A stretch of 51,634 nucleotides of DNA, from assembly GCA_009392195.1 (NCBI GenBank), contig VFGY01000018.1:1-51634 (forward strand). The letters are read 5' to 3'. Origin of the DNA: SAR202 cluster bacterium (GTDB taxonomy: Bacteria > Chloroflexota > Dehalococcoidia > Lucifugimonadales > OSU-TB39). Below the pieces are notes generated by a model. The model was not told the origin of the DNA. It made no database searches and was given only the letters and a program-made list of their open reading frames with translations. Made by a program: the position numbers and the translations under genes. Of this stretch, positions 17,132 to 26,738 are shown piece by piece. Each line of letters begins with the position of its first letter. Positions within the stretch are counted from its first letter, which is position 1.

Positions 17132-19582
17132 TTGAACACAACAATTCCTAAAGATGTTAGAGTTGCAATAATAGGTGGTGGCATAGCTGGTTGTAGTGTA
17201 GCTTATCATTTAGCTGCCTTGGGCTGGAAAGACGTCGCTTTGTTTGAACGTAAAACTTTGACTGGTGGAACCAGTTGGCATGCAGCTGGATTAGTGACTC
17301 AATTAAGAAATACCAGAACTTTGATTGATATTGCTAGATATGGGACCGATTTGTATTCGAGGCTTGAAAAGGAAACTGGATATCCTGTTGGATTTAATCA
17401 GACTGGTAGTATTACCGTCGCCAAAACCAACGGTAGATTAGCTGAATTGAGGAAAATAGCTTCTTTAGGTAAATCTTATGGGATAGATATAGAAGAAATA
17501 TCTATCCAGCAAGCAGGCGAGATGTGGCCTGGGCTTTATACAGAAGATTTGAAAGGAGCTATACACATCCCTAAAGATGGTCAAACTATTCCAGCCAAAA
17601 CGGCAATTGCTATGGCACGAGTTGCTCAAGATAATGGAGTTAAGATATTTGAAAATGTAAAAGTTATAGATATTGAAACAACCAATGATTGTGTTTCCGA
17701 AATAAAAACTGATCAAGGCACTGTTAAATGCGAATATATCGTTAATGCTGCAGGTATGTGGGCAAGGGAAATTGGGTTAATGTGTGGAGTAAATATACCT
17801 TTGTACGGCGCTGAACATATGTACTTGGTTACAAATAAAATAGATATATCAAAAGACATGAAATCACTTAGAGTGCCAGATGACCAGATATATTTTAGAA
17901 GAGATGTGAGTGACTCTGATTCACTATTAATGGGTGGGTTCGAGACTTTAGCTAAACCTTGGGGTGGAAGGTCAATTCCTGATGATTACCATTTTGGATT
18001 GCTTGACCCTGATTGGGAGCATTTTAAAATATTTTGGGAAGCCGCTATAAAAAGGGTCCCTGAAATGGAAAAGTCGGGCATTAACCGATTTTATGTGAGT
18101 GCAGAAAGTTTTACTCCAGATAACAATTATTTGATGGGTGAAGCTCCAGAAGTAAAAAATTTTTATGTAGCTGCTGGTTTAAATTCATCAGGAATAGCTG
18201 CTGGTGCCGGTGTCGGTAAAGCGGTAGCTGAATGGATTATTGCAGGGTACCCAACTATGGATTTAGCTGAAGTAGATATATCCAGATTTTCTGCATTTCA
18301 TAACAGCCCGTCATATTTGAAAGATAGGATTAAGGAAAGGGTAGGTAGTGTTTATGATATGCATTGGCCTCATCTACAACCCAAGAGTGCTAGAAACGTT
18401 AAACAATCTCCATTGCATTCCTACCATGAACAAAACAGAGCATGTTTTGGAGAACATGCTGGTTGGGAAAGACCCAATTGGTATGCACCTGTCGGAGTCG
18501 AACCTAAAATGGAATACTCATATGGAAAACAAAATTGGTTTGAGTATTCAGCCCAAGAACATAACGCTGTCAGGAACGGTGTGGGATTGTTTGACCAAAC
18601 AGCGTTTGCGAAGTTTATAGTAGAAGGTGATGATTCTGAAAAAGTCCTTCAAAATATATGTGCTAATAACGTAGCCGTTAAAAATGGCACGGTAGTCTAT
18701 ACTGCTATGTTGAATGCTCGTGCAGGAATTGAAGCTGATGTAACCGTTACTAGAATCGAAGCTAACAAATATATGATAGTTACTTCATCTTCAACAGCAA
18801 CTAGAGATTTACGTTGGATTAAAAACAATATACCTCAAGGTGCGCATTGTTTTGTTACTGATGTTAGTTCAAGTTATGCTGTTCTTGGAGTAATGGGTCC
18901 GCATTCGAGACAATTATTAACCCAAATAGTTGATGTTGATTTGTCAAATCAAGAATTTCCATATATGACAGCACAATACATGTATTTGGGATATATAAGG
19001 ATATTGGCGTTAAGAGTTTCCTACGTAGGAGAATTGGGATGGGAATTATATATTCCAGTTGAATCAGCAAGGAATGTTTATGAAAATATAATGGGAAATT
19101 GTAAAGGTTTGGATGTGGTTCATGCTGGGTTTTTTGCAATGGATTCTTTAAGGATAGAAAAAGGTTATAGAGCTTGGGGTACGGATATTATAGATCAAGA
19201 TACCCCAATAGAAGCTGGTTTAGGTTTTGCAGTTGATTTTTCAAAATCGGATTTTATTGGCAAGGCTGCATTGTTGGAACAACGTAACAAAAAAATAAAT
19301 AAACGATTGGTAATGTTTAAATTAGATGATCCAGATGTGTTACTTCTGGGCGAGGAGCCAATTTATAGAAATGGTGATTTGGTTGGACGAACTACAAGTG
19401 CCAATTATGGTCATACGTTAGGATGTTCAATTGCTATGGGGTATATAGAATCTGAAGAAGGGATATCAAAAGAATACGTTAAAGACGGATCATACCAAAT
19501 TGAATTGATGGGTGAACGATATAGTGGTCAAGCAAGCTTAGTGCCGTTTTATGATCCGAAAGGAACGAAAATAATCAATTAA
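17132..19582 (+). CDS. FAD-dependent dimethylglycine/sarcosine dehydrogenase-type oxidoreductase with GcvT domain
   Basis: An 816-residue two-part enzyme. Residues 1-390 are a DAO-type FAD domain with IIGGGIAG (13-20) and GTSWHAAGL; its H50 corresponds to the histidine that covalently holds FAD in dimethylglycine and sarcosine dehydrogenases. A linker (FAO-like) leads into a C-terminal half (about 430-810) of the GcvT aminomethyltransferase type, which binds tetrahydrofolate. Such enzymes oxidatively demethylate N-methyl amines and pass the one-carbon unit to folate. The size matches the family. The start is TTG with a perfect AGGAGG. The cyclophilin-like gene follows immediately, only 3 bp after the stop. 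The exact substrate (dimethylglycine, sarcosine or another N-methyl compound) is undecided. Confidence 0.88.
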   Translation: MNTTIPKDVRVAIIGGGIAGCSVAYHLAALGWKDVALFERKTLTGGTSWHAAGLVTQLRNTRTLIDIARYGTDLYSRLEKETGYPVGFNQTGSITVAKTNGRLAELRKIASLGKSYGIDIEEISIQQAGEMWPGLYTEDLKGAIHIPKDGQTIPAKTAIAMARVAQDNGVKIFENVKVIDIETTNDCVSEIKTDQGTVKCEYIVNAAGMWAREIGLMCGVNIPLYGAEHMYLVTNKIDISKDMKSLRVPDDQIYFRRDVSDSDSLLMGGFETLAKPWGGRSIPDDYHFGLLDPDWEHFKIFWEAAIKRVPEMEKSGINRFYVSAESFTPDNNYLMGEAPEVKNFYVAAGLNSSGIAAGAGVGKAVAEWIIAGYPTMDLAEVDISRFSAFHNSPSYLKDRIKERVGSVYDMHWPHLQPKSARNVKQSPLHSYHEQNRACFGEHAGWERPNWYAPVGVEPKMEYSYGKQNWFEYSAQEHNAVRNGVGLFDQTAFAKFIVEGDDSEKVLQNICANNVAVKNGTVVYTAMLNARAGIEADVTVTRIEANKYMIVTSSSTATRDLRWIKNNIPQGAHCFVTDVSSSYAVLGVMGPHSRQLLTQIVDVDLSNQEFPYMTAQYMYLGYIRILALRVSYVGELGWELYIPVESARNVYENIMGNCKGLDVVHAGFFAMDSLRIEKGYRAWGTDIIDQDTPIEAGLGFAVDFSKSDFIGKAALLEQRNKKINKRLVMFKLDDPDVLLLGEEPIYRNGDLVGRTTSANYGHTLGCSIAMGYIESEEGISKEYVKDGSYQIELMGERYSGQASLVPFYDPKGTKIIN

Positions 19583-19585
19583 ATT

Positions 19586-19972
19586 ATGGAAGGTAGAAAA
19601 ATACGAATTGAAATTGAGGGGCTAGAATTCACAATAGAAATTAATTCTACTCAATTAGCTGATTTAGTATGGGATAAACTTCCGATGGAAGCATCGATAA
19701 ATTTATGGGGTGATGAGATTTATTTTCAAACGGATATTGAGTTTGAACCTAATGATTTAAAGCAAGTTGTTGGTATAGGTGATGTAGCATTTTGGCCTCC
19801 TGGCAAAGCGTTATGTTTGTTTTTTGGTCAAACCCCTATGAGTACACGCGATGAAATTCGTCCTGCAAGTGGAGTGGATGTTTTTGGGAAATTGCTAGTT
19901 GAACCAAAATTGTTAAAAGTAGTAAAACCTGGACAATCGATAAATCTGGCAAAAGTACAGGATTTATCCTAG
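19586..19972 (+). CDS. Cyclophilin-like fold protein (TM1367-type)
   Basis: A 128-residue protein resembling the cyclophilin-like family typified by TM1367 (DUF369), a small beta barrel. Matching features are the N-terminal strand pair IRIEIEGLEF, the INLWGDEIYF strand, the GDVAFWPPGKALCLFFG core and the STRDEIRPAS loop. It lacks the residues of classical peptidyl-prolyl isomerases, as usual for this family, whose function is not established. It begins 3 bp after the FAD/GcvT gene, so it is co-translated with it and may be an accessory of that enzyme (inference). Confidence 0.65.
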   Translation: MEGRKIRIEIEGLEFTIEINSTQLADLVWDKLPMEASINLWGDEIYFQTDIEFEPNDLKQVVGIGDVAFWPPGKALCLFFGQTPMSTRDEIRPASGVDVFGKLLVEPKLLKVVKPGQSINLAKVQDLS

Positions 19973-20039
19973 AGGCTTTTAAGTATATAATCAAACTATA
20001 AGAATCGTTAAAATTGATTTTGAGGTGAAAATTTAATTA

Positions 20040-20264
20040 ATGAAACCCAAAGATTCCCAAGTAGAAAATTCCGAAGAAGAAAATGAAGTTCCAATAATAC
20101 CATGCAAAAAGAATAAATCTCATCAATGGATTATTGAAGCCCCTAATGGACCTGCAAGTAGTGGCAAGTGTGATATTTGCGGTGCTACAAGGGAATTTAG
20201 TAATTATGTAGAAACATCTGCTTGGGGGTACGATATTTCTGCTGGACAAATATCATCTGATTAA
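20040..20264 (+). CDS. Small zinc-binding protein with NGP-S-G-C-CG core
   Basis: A 74-residue protein: an acidic N terminus (EEENE), then one Cys, HQWIIEAPNGPASSGKC, and CGA. The conserved-looking core H-x-W-x-I-E-x-P-N-G-P-x-S-x-G-x-C-x2-C-G with the upstream Cys could bind one zinc ion. I have seen this type of small hypothetical in Chloroflexota genomes, where its function is unknown; that recollection is not verified here. Its last 4 bases overlap the convergent cofE gene. Confidence 0.65.
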   Translation: MKPKDSQVENSEEENEVPIIPCKKNKSHQWIIEAPNGPASSGKCDICGATREFSNYVETSAWGYDISAGQISSD

Positions 20265-21064
20265 AGAAATTCGCCTTTGTTAAATAAATCTTGGGCACTG
20301 TCTCGTATTAGGTCACTAGAATCACCGATTTGTGTATTGTCAAAGTTGTAACCGCGTACTATCGCTGCTCCAACGCGATTTGTTTTGCCCATTACAAGTT
20401 CTGAAGCAGAAGCAATTTCGTCAGCTATAGCTATCTCGGTGGAAGTTAAAATTGATCCATAATCATCACTAAGTCCTTTATAGTTTTTTATTGGGTGAAG
20501 TCCAGCAATTCCAATGCAGACATTCGTTTGCCCATTTCTCCAAGCCCTTCCAAAAGTATCTGTTATTATCACCCCAAGATTAGTTGAATTAGTTTGTTCT
20601 AATATTGTTTCACGGATCTTGCTGGCGGATAAGTCAGGGTTTATTGGCAACAATGATACCTCGTCATCTCCTAATATATTAGAAGAATCTATCCCACTGT
20701 TGGCACATATAAAACCATGGTTGGTTTCAGTTATAATTAACCCTCTTTTTGTGTCCATAGCAACTATCCTAATACTTTCACTAAGGATCAATTCTATAAA
20801 TTTCGGGTCTCTATTTATCTTTTCGGAAAGAATTTCAGCTTTTGGGGAAGGGATTACTTCAGATAATTTCTTCGTTCTGCTTTCTGATTTAGAAATTAAT
20901 TTTTGAGTGATTACTAAAATATCTCCGTCGATGATTTTTATCCCTTCGCAGTCAGATTGTTCGATAATCAATTGAGCTAAATTATCGTTGGGCGCTATTT
21001 CTGGTAAATTATTGATGGGAATAATTGATATGGTGTCTTGTTTTTGGTACTTGTTTCTATTCAC
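20261..21064 (-). CDS. cofE: Coenzyme F420-0:L-glutamate ligase
   Basis: A 267-residue protein of the CofE/FbiB N-terminal family that adds gamma-linked glutamates to the deazaflavin cofactor F420 using GTP. Diagnostic stretches are DGDILVITQKLISKSE, IVAMDTKRGLIITET, the GFICANSGID loop, VIITDTFGRAWRNGQ and GAAIVRG near the end. It is the single-domain CofE form without the FbiB nitroreductase-like C-terminal domain. No other F420 biosynthesis gene (fbiA, fbiC, cofC) is in the window. It is convergent with the small zinc protein and divergent from the CitE-like lyase. Confidence 0.88.
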   Translation of the reverse strand: MNRNKYQKQDTISIIPINNLPEIAPNDNLAQLIIEQSDCEGIKIIDGDILVITQKLISKSESRTKKLSEVIPSPKAEILSEKINRDPKFIELILSESIRIVAMDTKRGLIITETNHGFICANSGIDSSNILGDDEVSLLPINPDLSASKIRETILEQTNSTNLGVIITDTFGRAWRNGQTNVCIGIAGLHPIKNYKGLSDDYGSILTSTEIAIADEIASASELVMGKTNRVGAAIVRGYNFDNTQIGDSSDLIRDSAQDLFNKGEFL

Positions 21065-21111
21065 TGGTTGGACTCGTTAATTTTTACTTGGTAATTTTCA
21101 TGTTTTTGAAA

Positions 21112-21120
21112 TGATATAAT
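21112..21120 (+). promoter_or_regulatory. Extended -10 promoter for the CitE-like gene
   Basis: TGATATAAT (TGn plus the consensus TATAAT at 21115-21120) lies 33 bp before the ATG at 21153, in the 88-bp gap between divergent genes. There is no good -35 box, which fits an extended -10 promoter. Confidence 0.45.
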
Positions 21121-21152
21121 TTTTTAATTCAACATTATATAGGTTAATTCAA

Positions 21153-22028
21153 ATGAAGATTCTTCGCAGTTTACTTTTTATACCCGGCAATAGGCCCGAC
21201 ATGTTATCTAAGGCTACTAAATATTCACCAGATGCTTTTGTACCAGATATGGAAGATTCGGTTCCGTTATCAGAAAAACGAAATGCAAGAAAACATATTG
21301 ATGATGTAATGGGGAATTTATTGAGCTTGGATGTTCCTGTTATTCCTCGAATAAACTCATTGGATAGTGGCTTGGCTAATGACGATATTAAAATAGCTTT
21401 GAAGCATGCAGTTTTTGGGATATCTGTTGGTAAGATCAGTTCATCTGCTGACATAAATAAATTGAGTAATATAATTGCAGTTGAAGAGATTAATCAGGGA
21501 CGTATGATTGGTTCTACTAGATTAATAGTATGGATTGAAACATCTGAATCCATTATTAATGTTAAAGAAATCGCTAATTCTTCTCCTAGGATAGTAGCTT
21601 TGGCGTTTGGTGCAGAGGATTATACGAATGACATGGCTATAAACAGGAGATCTGATGATTCAGAAATTTTATTTGCAAGACACTCTGTAGCTATAGCAGC
21701 CAAATCTGCTAATTTATTATCTCTAGATACCCCGTATTTTGAATTCAAGAATCATGAGGGTTTAAAAGCAGATGTCGAGACTGCCAGATCAATTGGATTT
21801 ACCGGTAAGTTTGCAATACATCCTAACCAAATAGAGGCTATAAATAATGGATTTATTCCTTCAGAAGAAGAAATTGAATATTCCAAATATATTGTGTCTG
21901 AATATCAAAAAGCCGTTAAATTAGGAAAAGGTGCAATTGGGTTGGATGGTTTGGTTATAGATGTTCCAGTTGTTAAGCGTGCACAGGCGGTAATTGATAT
22001 GCTTCACAAGATGAATAGTCGAGGTTAA
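21153..22028 (+). CDS. HpcH/HpaI aldolase / citrate lyase beta-like protein
   Basis: A 291-residue TIM-barrel protein of the CitE-like family, which cleaves or forms CoA thioesters or acids such as citramalyl-, malyl- or methylmalyl-CoA with Mg. Visible motifs are LRSLLFIPGNRPDM at the N terminus (CoA-binding region), FVPDMEDSV, an Arg in VIPRINS, WIETSESI with the metal-binding Glu, LAFGAEDYTND, and FAIHPNQIEAIN near the end. The length fits stand-alone CitE-like lyases. It is followed 5 bp later by folB. Confidence 0.85.
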   Translation: MKILRSLLFIPGNRPDMLSKATKYSPDAFVPDMEDSVPLSEKRNARKHIDDVMGNLLSLDVPVIPRINSLDSGLANDDIKIALKHAVFGISVGKISSSADINKLSNIIAVEEINQGRMIGSTRLIVWIETSESIINVKEIANSSPRIVALAFGAEDYTNDMAINRRSDDSEILFARHSVAIAAKSANLLSLDTPYFEFKNHEGLKADVETARSIGFTGKFAIHPNQIEAINNGFIPSEEEIEYSKYIVSEYQKAVKLGKGAIGLDGLVIDVPVVKRAQAVIDMLHKMNSRG

Positions 22029-22033
22029 ATATA

Positions 22034-22399
22034 ATGCCAATAGATTTAATTAAATTGGAAGGGATGGTGTTTTATGGATATCATGGTGTCAACGAAGAGG
22101 AAAAACTTAAAGGTCAGAAATTTGTAGTTGATATCGACTTGTTTTGTGATTTAAGCTTAGCGGGTAAATCAGATGACCTTTCGGATACAATAAATTATTC
22201 TACTGTTTACAGAATTGCAAAAGAAATTTTAGAAGGTGAAAGCTATAATTTACTTGAAGCCTTGGCTGAAAAAATTGCAAATTCAATACTTTCTAATTGG
22301 CCGAGAATTACGGTTAAAATAAAAATATCAAAGCCAGATGTGCCAATTAAAGGTAGCTTTTTATCGAATGCTGCTATTGAAATAACAAGAAAGCTATAA
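22034..22399 (+). CDS. folB: Dihydroneopterin aldolase
   Basis: A 121-residue tetrahydrofolate-pathway enzyme converting dihydroneopterin to 6-hydroxymethyldihydropterin and glycolaldehyde. It starts with IKLEGMVFYGYHGV, has the Glu-containing KLKGQKFVVDID segment, TINYSTVYRIAKEI and NLLEALAEKIA, and ends with the KISKPDVP lysine motif. The length is normal. No folK or folP lies next to it. It is convergent with the DUF2723 gene with a 3-bp gap. Confidence 0.92.
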   Translation: MPIDLIKLEGMVFYGYHGVNEEEKLKGQKFVVDIDLFCDLSLAGKSDDLSDTINYSTVYRIAKEILEGESYNLLEALAEKIANSILSNWPRITVKIKISKPDVPIKGSFLSNAAIEITRKL

Positions 22400-22402
22400 A
22401 TA

Positions 22403-23995
22403 TCAATCCGGATTTAGGGCCAATTCGTATAATTTAGCGTTGATAATTATTTCAGTTAAAATTTGTGGGTCCCAATGTGCATTATAAGTCGTAGAATAAA
22501 CGCCTATGTTATTAGAATTATTGTATTCAACAATATTATAGACATTATTCAATAAATCGTATTTGGAAATTTCCGGAATGTTATCCGGAAATAGAAGCTG
22601 AATTTGTGATCGGTACCAGTCATACTGCATTAAAGGCAACGCTATTACTTTAATACCATGTTCAGGATTAGATATGTGTTGGGCGTACCATAATGAAAAA
22701 ACCTCTTTATCAGTATTGGCCAAGATTACTGAGTCAGGTGGTAGATTGTTAATCATCTCATCGATATAAGATATAGCTGGATTTGTTTGCGTTTGATTCA
22801 GAGATTTAAAGTTAGAATAAATTGAGAATGTAGGAAGAATCATTATTATTGCAAAAGAGAAAATTATCATTGAAAGTGTTTGCAAATATCGTTGTTCAAT
22901 TAATGTGGTGTTTTTCAGCAGAAATAGTATATGCAAAAAACCAATTGATATTCCAATCGATATAATTACTAATGCTGGTATCATTAAAACTTCGAAGTCG
23001 ATTGAGTTATAGGCTAGCGAATAGATACTGAGAATGATGGTGGAAAATGTTAGTGGGAAAAATAATTTTGGTTCTTTTCTCAAAATTGTCAAACTACCGA
23101 TGATGCATAAAAATATTCCTATGGGATTGAATTGAATAAACAAAATTTGCATGTATTCTATTAATCTTGAAAAAAGTAGACTTTGGTCTACTCCGAGGAC
23201 ATATTCTCTGTATGGCGCAGCAGTAATTAGCCATATAAAACCATCAAATGTATCTGCTCCTCCCCAATTTATTGGAGGGTTTTTAGCAGCTCGTATTGGT
23301 ATGTAAATATACGAAAGTAGTCCTGCTATAGTGCCGTAAGTGATATAGGCGTATTTTTTCAAATCAAGTTTGAATTTTTGTGCCAAGATGCAAAATAATG
23401 GCATTATAATTGCGATTACAGTTAGGTGATTGCCCAAACTTAGTCCGGCTACTAATCCCCAAAAAAACAAATTCATTTTATATGATTGCAAATTCGTAGA
23501 ATTTATTATTTTGTAACTAATTAGTAATATTAGTGAAACAAATAATGCGTTTAGGCTATAAACTTCAGCAATAATTGATTGAGACCAAAACAAAGGACTG
23601 GTACCTATAATAAAACTGCCAATTGAGGAAACAGTTAATTTTAAGAAATTTGAAAAATCCGGGTATGTTTTTTCAGATAATTTCAGCGTGAATAAAAATA
23701 CGATACAAATTGCTGCTATTGAAGTTAGGACGGAAAAAAGATTACTTTTTAAAGCGAGACTGCCAAACGGAACAATTGAAGTAAAGATTTTTAACAGAAG
23801 CATATAGATTGGGTATCCAGGTGGATGTGGAACACCTAGATAATTTACAGCAGTAATTAATTCTCCTCCATCAGAAGCATTTCCGTAAGCTCCCCAGGAT
23901 AAATCTCTAGGCATACTTAATAAATAAATAGTTAGGTGACTAACTATAATAATCCCTAAATGTACAAATTTATTTGTTGCTAGTTTTGAAGGCAT
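22403..23995 (-). CDS. DUF2723-family polytopic membrane protein (glycosyltransferase-like)
   Basis: A 530-residue integral membrane protein with about ten hydrophobic segments and a soluble C-terminal part. The N-terminal region PRDLSWGAYGNASDGGEL with PHPPGYPIYML is the signature of DUF2723, a family related to GT-C protein O-mannosyltransferases, in which the first-loop acidic residue is catalytic. GLSLGNHLT and YIPIRAAKNPPINWGG also match. The late segment PPDSVILANTDKEVFSLWY begins the soluble region. It may glycosylate envelope proteins or lipids from a polyprenyl donor; that role is inferred from the fold. The gene stands alone on the minus strand. Confidence 0.8.
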   Translation of the reverse strand: MPSKLATNKFVHLGIIIVSHLTIYLLSMPRDLSWGAYGNASDGGELITAVNYLGVPHPPGYPIYMLLLKIFTSIVPFGSLALKSNLFSVLTSIAAICIVFLFTLKLSEKTYPDFSNFLKLTVSSIGSFIIGTSPLFWSQSIIAEVYSLNALFVSLILLISYKIINSTNLQSYKMNLFFWGLVAGLSLGNHLTVIAIIMPLFCILAQKFKLDLKKYAYITYGTIAGLLSYIYIPIRAAKNPPINWGGADTFDGFIWLITAAPYREYVLGVDQSLLFSRLIEYMQILFIQFNPIGIFLCIIGSLTILRKEPKLFFPLTFSTIILSIYSLAYNSIDFEVLMIPALVIISIGISIGFLHILFLLKNTTLIEQRYLQTLSMIIFSFAIIMILPTFSIYSNFKSLNQTQTNPAISYIDEMINNLPPDSVILANTDKEVFSLWYAQHISNPEHGIKVIALPLMQYDWYRSQIQLLFPDNIPEISKYDLLNNVYNIVEYNNSNNIGVYSTTYNAHWDPQILTEIIINAKLYELALNPD

Positions 23996-24166
23996 CGGAA
24001 TTTTGAAGAAAAAAAATCTATGTATTAAGTAAGTTAATAATAAACTAGTTCTATCATTGTATGAATTGATTCGTTACAATCATTTTACATATAGGAAAAC
24101 CGATTACCAAGTATAATAGGTTATAGGTTTAGGTAATATACTTGTTGGAATAGAGGTTAATAATAA

Positions 24167-25183
24167 TTGGCAAAAGAAATACGCAGTAGAGTATTTAGCG
24201 GTATCCAGCCATCTGGTAATGTGCACCTTGGTAACTATTTGGGTGCGATTAAAGGTTGGGTTCAGAGACAATCAGAAAAAGATAATTTTTTCTGTATTGT
24301 AGATTTACATGCGCTTACTGTGCCTAATGATCCAAAGCAACTTAACACCCAAACCAGAGAGTTATCTGCAATGTTATTCGCATGTGGATTGGAACCAGAA
24401 AAATGTACCGTATTCATACAATCTCATGTTGCATGCCATTCTGAAGGTGCTTGGATTTTAAATTGTATTACTCCATTAGGTTGGCTAGAAAGGATGACCC
24501 AATATAAAGATAAATCTAAAGGTAAAAATAGTATTTCGACTGGATTACTAGATTATCCTGTATTGATGGCTGCTGATATATTGCTTTATGATGCTAATGA
24601 GGTACCTGTAGGTGAAGATCAAAAACAACATGTAGAATTAGCTAGGGATATTGCGTTAAGGTTCAATAGCCTTTATGATTCGGATTTAATTGTTCCAGAA
24701 CCAGTAATTCCTGCGGTTGGAGCAAGGGTTATGGGTCTTGATAATCCATTGGTAAAGATGTCCAAAACTTACTCGAATGTTAGAGGTCATGCTATTGGAT
24801 TGTTAGATGAAGATAAAGAAATCGATAGGTCAATAAAACGTGCAGTTACAGATTCAGGTAATGAAATTAGATTTTCAGATGCTATTGAATCCGCCGGTGT
24901 AAATAATTTATTAAGTATATATAGAGTTATTACTCAAAAAACGGAAATAGAAATAGAATCAGAATTTGCAAATGCACGTGGATATGGTGATTTGAAAAAA
25001 AGAGTTTCTGAAGTGATAATCGAAGAATTAAATCCTATAAAAGACAAATATAATAGGTTGATGTCAGATGTTGGAGAATTAGACAGACTTTTATCTTCAG
25101 GGGCACAAAAAGCTGAGGAGATTAGTAGAGCTAGGTTAAATAAAATTAAACAAACAATTGGGTTAGTATTACCCAAGAATTGA
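24167..25183 (+). CDS. trpS: Tryptophanyl-tRNA synthetase
   Basis: A 338-residue class Ic synthetase charging tRNA-Trp. The HIGH-type motif is HLGN at 20-23 within SGIQPSGNVHLGN; KMSKT is at 197-201 in VKMSKTYSN, and the GEDQKQHVELARDIA segment is intact. The start is TTG at 24167 with AGAGG about 10 nt upstream. It is the first gene of a run that continues 31 bp later with trpE and then trpG, trpD, trpC and trpF, linking tryptophan charging with synthesis. Confidence 0.95.
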   Translation: MAKEIRSRVFSGIQPSGNVHLGNYLGAIKGWVQRQSEKDNFFCIVDLHALTVPNDPKQLNTQTRELSAMLFACGLEPEKCTVFIQSHVACHSEGAWILNCITPLGWLERMTQYKDKSKGKNSISTGLLDYPVLMAADILLYDANEVPVGEDQKQHVELARDIALRFNSLYDSDLIVPEPVIPAVGARVMGLDNPLVKMSKTYSNVRGHAIGLLDEDKEIDRSIKRAVTDSGNEIRFSDAIESAGVNNLLSIYRVITQKTEIEIESEFANARGYGDLKKRVSEVIIEELNPIKDKYNRLMSDVGELDRLLSSGAQKAEEISRARLNKIKQTIGLVLPKN

Positions 25184-25214
25184 TATATTTTCAAGGTGGA
25201 TTTTTAAGACAAAT

Positions 25215-26702
25215 ATGGGAAATACTTTTGAAAGCGATGAGTTAAACGGGTTTTATCCCACATTGCCTGAATTTAAGGGACTTAAGAATTTGGGTAATGC
25301 GGCTTTGGTGTATAAAGAAATAAATGCAGATTTGGAAACCCCGGTCTCAGTATATTTGAAAGTTGCTCGACCTCCATACTCTTTTTTGCTAGAAAGTGTT
25401 GAAGGTGGAGACAAAATAGCCAGGTATAGTTTCATTGGTACGGATCCTTATGATGTGGTGAAGACTGGCTTAAATGAAAATGGTGGGTCAGTAGATCCTC
25501 TAGATTATATCCGCCAAAAATTATCCCAAACGAAAATAGTTCCAGACCCGAAGCTACCTAAATTTAATGGTGGAGCAGTAGGCTTTATAGGGTACGACGT
25601 GATCAAACACTTTGAAAATATTCCAGAACACAAAAAGGGGAGTCTTGATATACCGGAATCTGTTTTTATGTTTTCAGATACGATTTTAGTTTTTGATCAT
25701 GTTGAACATAAAATATTGATTTTATCTTTGGCTAAATTCGGTGATGACATTGATGGTTCATATATGCAAGCAGTAAAAAAAATACAAGATATAGTAAACA
25801 GATTGGATTCTCAAATTGATTCAAAACACAGGATACAAGGCATAAAAAATAGCAGTAGTACATCGCAACTAAATACTAATACCAATATGACCAAAGATGA
25901 GTATTCAAATTCGATCAATAAAATAATTGAATATATAAAGGCTGGAGATTGTATACAGGTTGTTTTTTCTCAACGTTTCAGTATTGATACAACTTCTGAG
26001 CCTTTTACGATATATAGGGCTTTACGTAGGATTAATCCGTCTCCGTATATGTTTTATTTACACCTAGATGATTTCCAATTGATTGGTTGTTCCCCAGAGA
26101 TGTTGATTAAATGTATTGATGGCGAGTTAGATTACCATCCTATTGCTGGAACTAGACCAAGAAACTCTGATCCAGAACTAGATGATAAGGCAGAAATCGA
26201 ATTGATGAATAGTGAAAAAGAAAAAGCTGAACATATTATGTTAGTGGATTTAGGTAGGAATGATATCGGTAAAGTGAGCGACCCTGGTACTGTTAAGGTT
26301 TCCCAGTTAATGGAGGTAGAGCGATATTCTCATGTTATGCACATTGTTTCTCACGTTAAAGGTACTTTGAAAAAAGGATTAGATTGTTTTGATGCACTTA
26401 GGTCTTGTTTTCCTGCCGGTACAGTATCTGGTGCTCCCAAAATACGAGCAATGGAAATTATTGCAGAATTAGAACCTGAAAATAGAGGGGCATATGCTGG
26501 GGCAGTAGGATATTTTTCTTATAGTGGGGATATGGATACAGCTATTTTGTTGAGAACAATAGTTTTGAAAGATGGTGTTGGTTATGTTCAAGCTGGTGGA
26601 GGGATAGTAGCTGACAGTAACATAGATGAAGAATATCAGGAAACCATTGGTAAGTCTAAAGCCATGATTGAAGCTATTAAAGCTGCAGGTAATTCTAATT
26701 GA
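25215..26702 (+). CDS. trpE: Anthranilate synthase component I
   Basis: A 495-residue enzyme converting chorismate to anthranilate with TrpG. The N-terminal [12 protein letters not shown] includes the LLES element (58-61) of the tryptophan feedback pocket, suggesting allosteric inhibition is retained. The C-terminal chorismate-binding domain has [31 protein letters not shown] and GAYAGAVGY, and ends with the [10 protein letters not shown] segment. Length and order are typical. It lies 31 bp after trpS; trpG follows 36 bp later. Confidence 0.95.
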   Translation: MGNTFESDELNGFYPTLPEFKGLKNLGNAALVYKEINADLETPVSVYLKVARPPYSFLLESVEGGDKIARYSFIGTDPYDVVKTGLNENGGSVDPLDYIRQKLSQTKIVPDPKLPKFNGGAVGFIGYDVIKHFENIPEHKKGSLDIPESVFMFSDTILVFDHVEHKILILSLAKFGDDIDGSYMQAVKKIQDIVNRLDSQIDSKHRIQGIKNSSSTSQLNTNTNMTKDEYSNSINKIIEYIKAGDCIQVVFSQRFSIDTTSEPFTIYRALRRINPSPYMFYLHLDDFQLIGCSPEMLIKCIDGELDYHPIAGTRPRNSDPELDDKAEIELMNSEKEKAEHIMLVDLGRNDIGKVSDPGTVKVSQLMEVERYSHVMHIVSHVKGTLKKGLDCFDALRSCFPAGTVSGAPKIRAMEIIAELEPENRGAYAGAVGYFSYSGDMDTAILLRTIVLKDGVGYVQAGGGIVADSNIDEEYQETIGKSKAMIEAIKAAGNSN

Positions 26703-26738
26703 TTGGTTTAAATAACAAAAATAATCTAGGCGAATAAA

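Noticed and set aside
24001-24166. Possible T-box or attenuator before trpS
   Set aside because: No specifier stem, T-box consensus, leader peptide with Trp codons or terminator/antiterminator pair could be found in the 171-bp gap.
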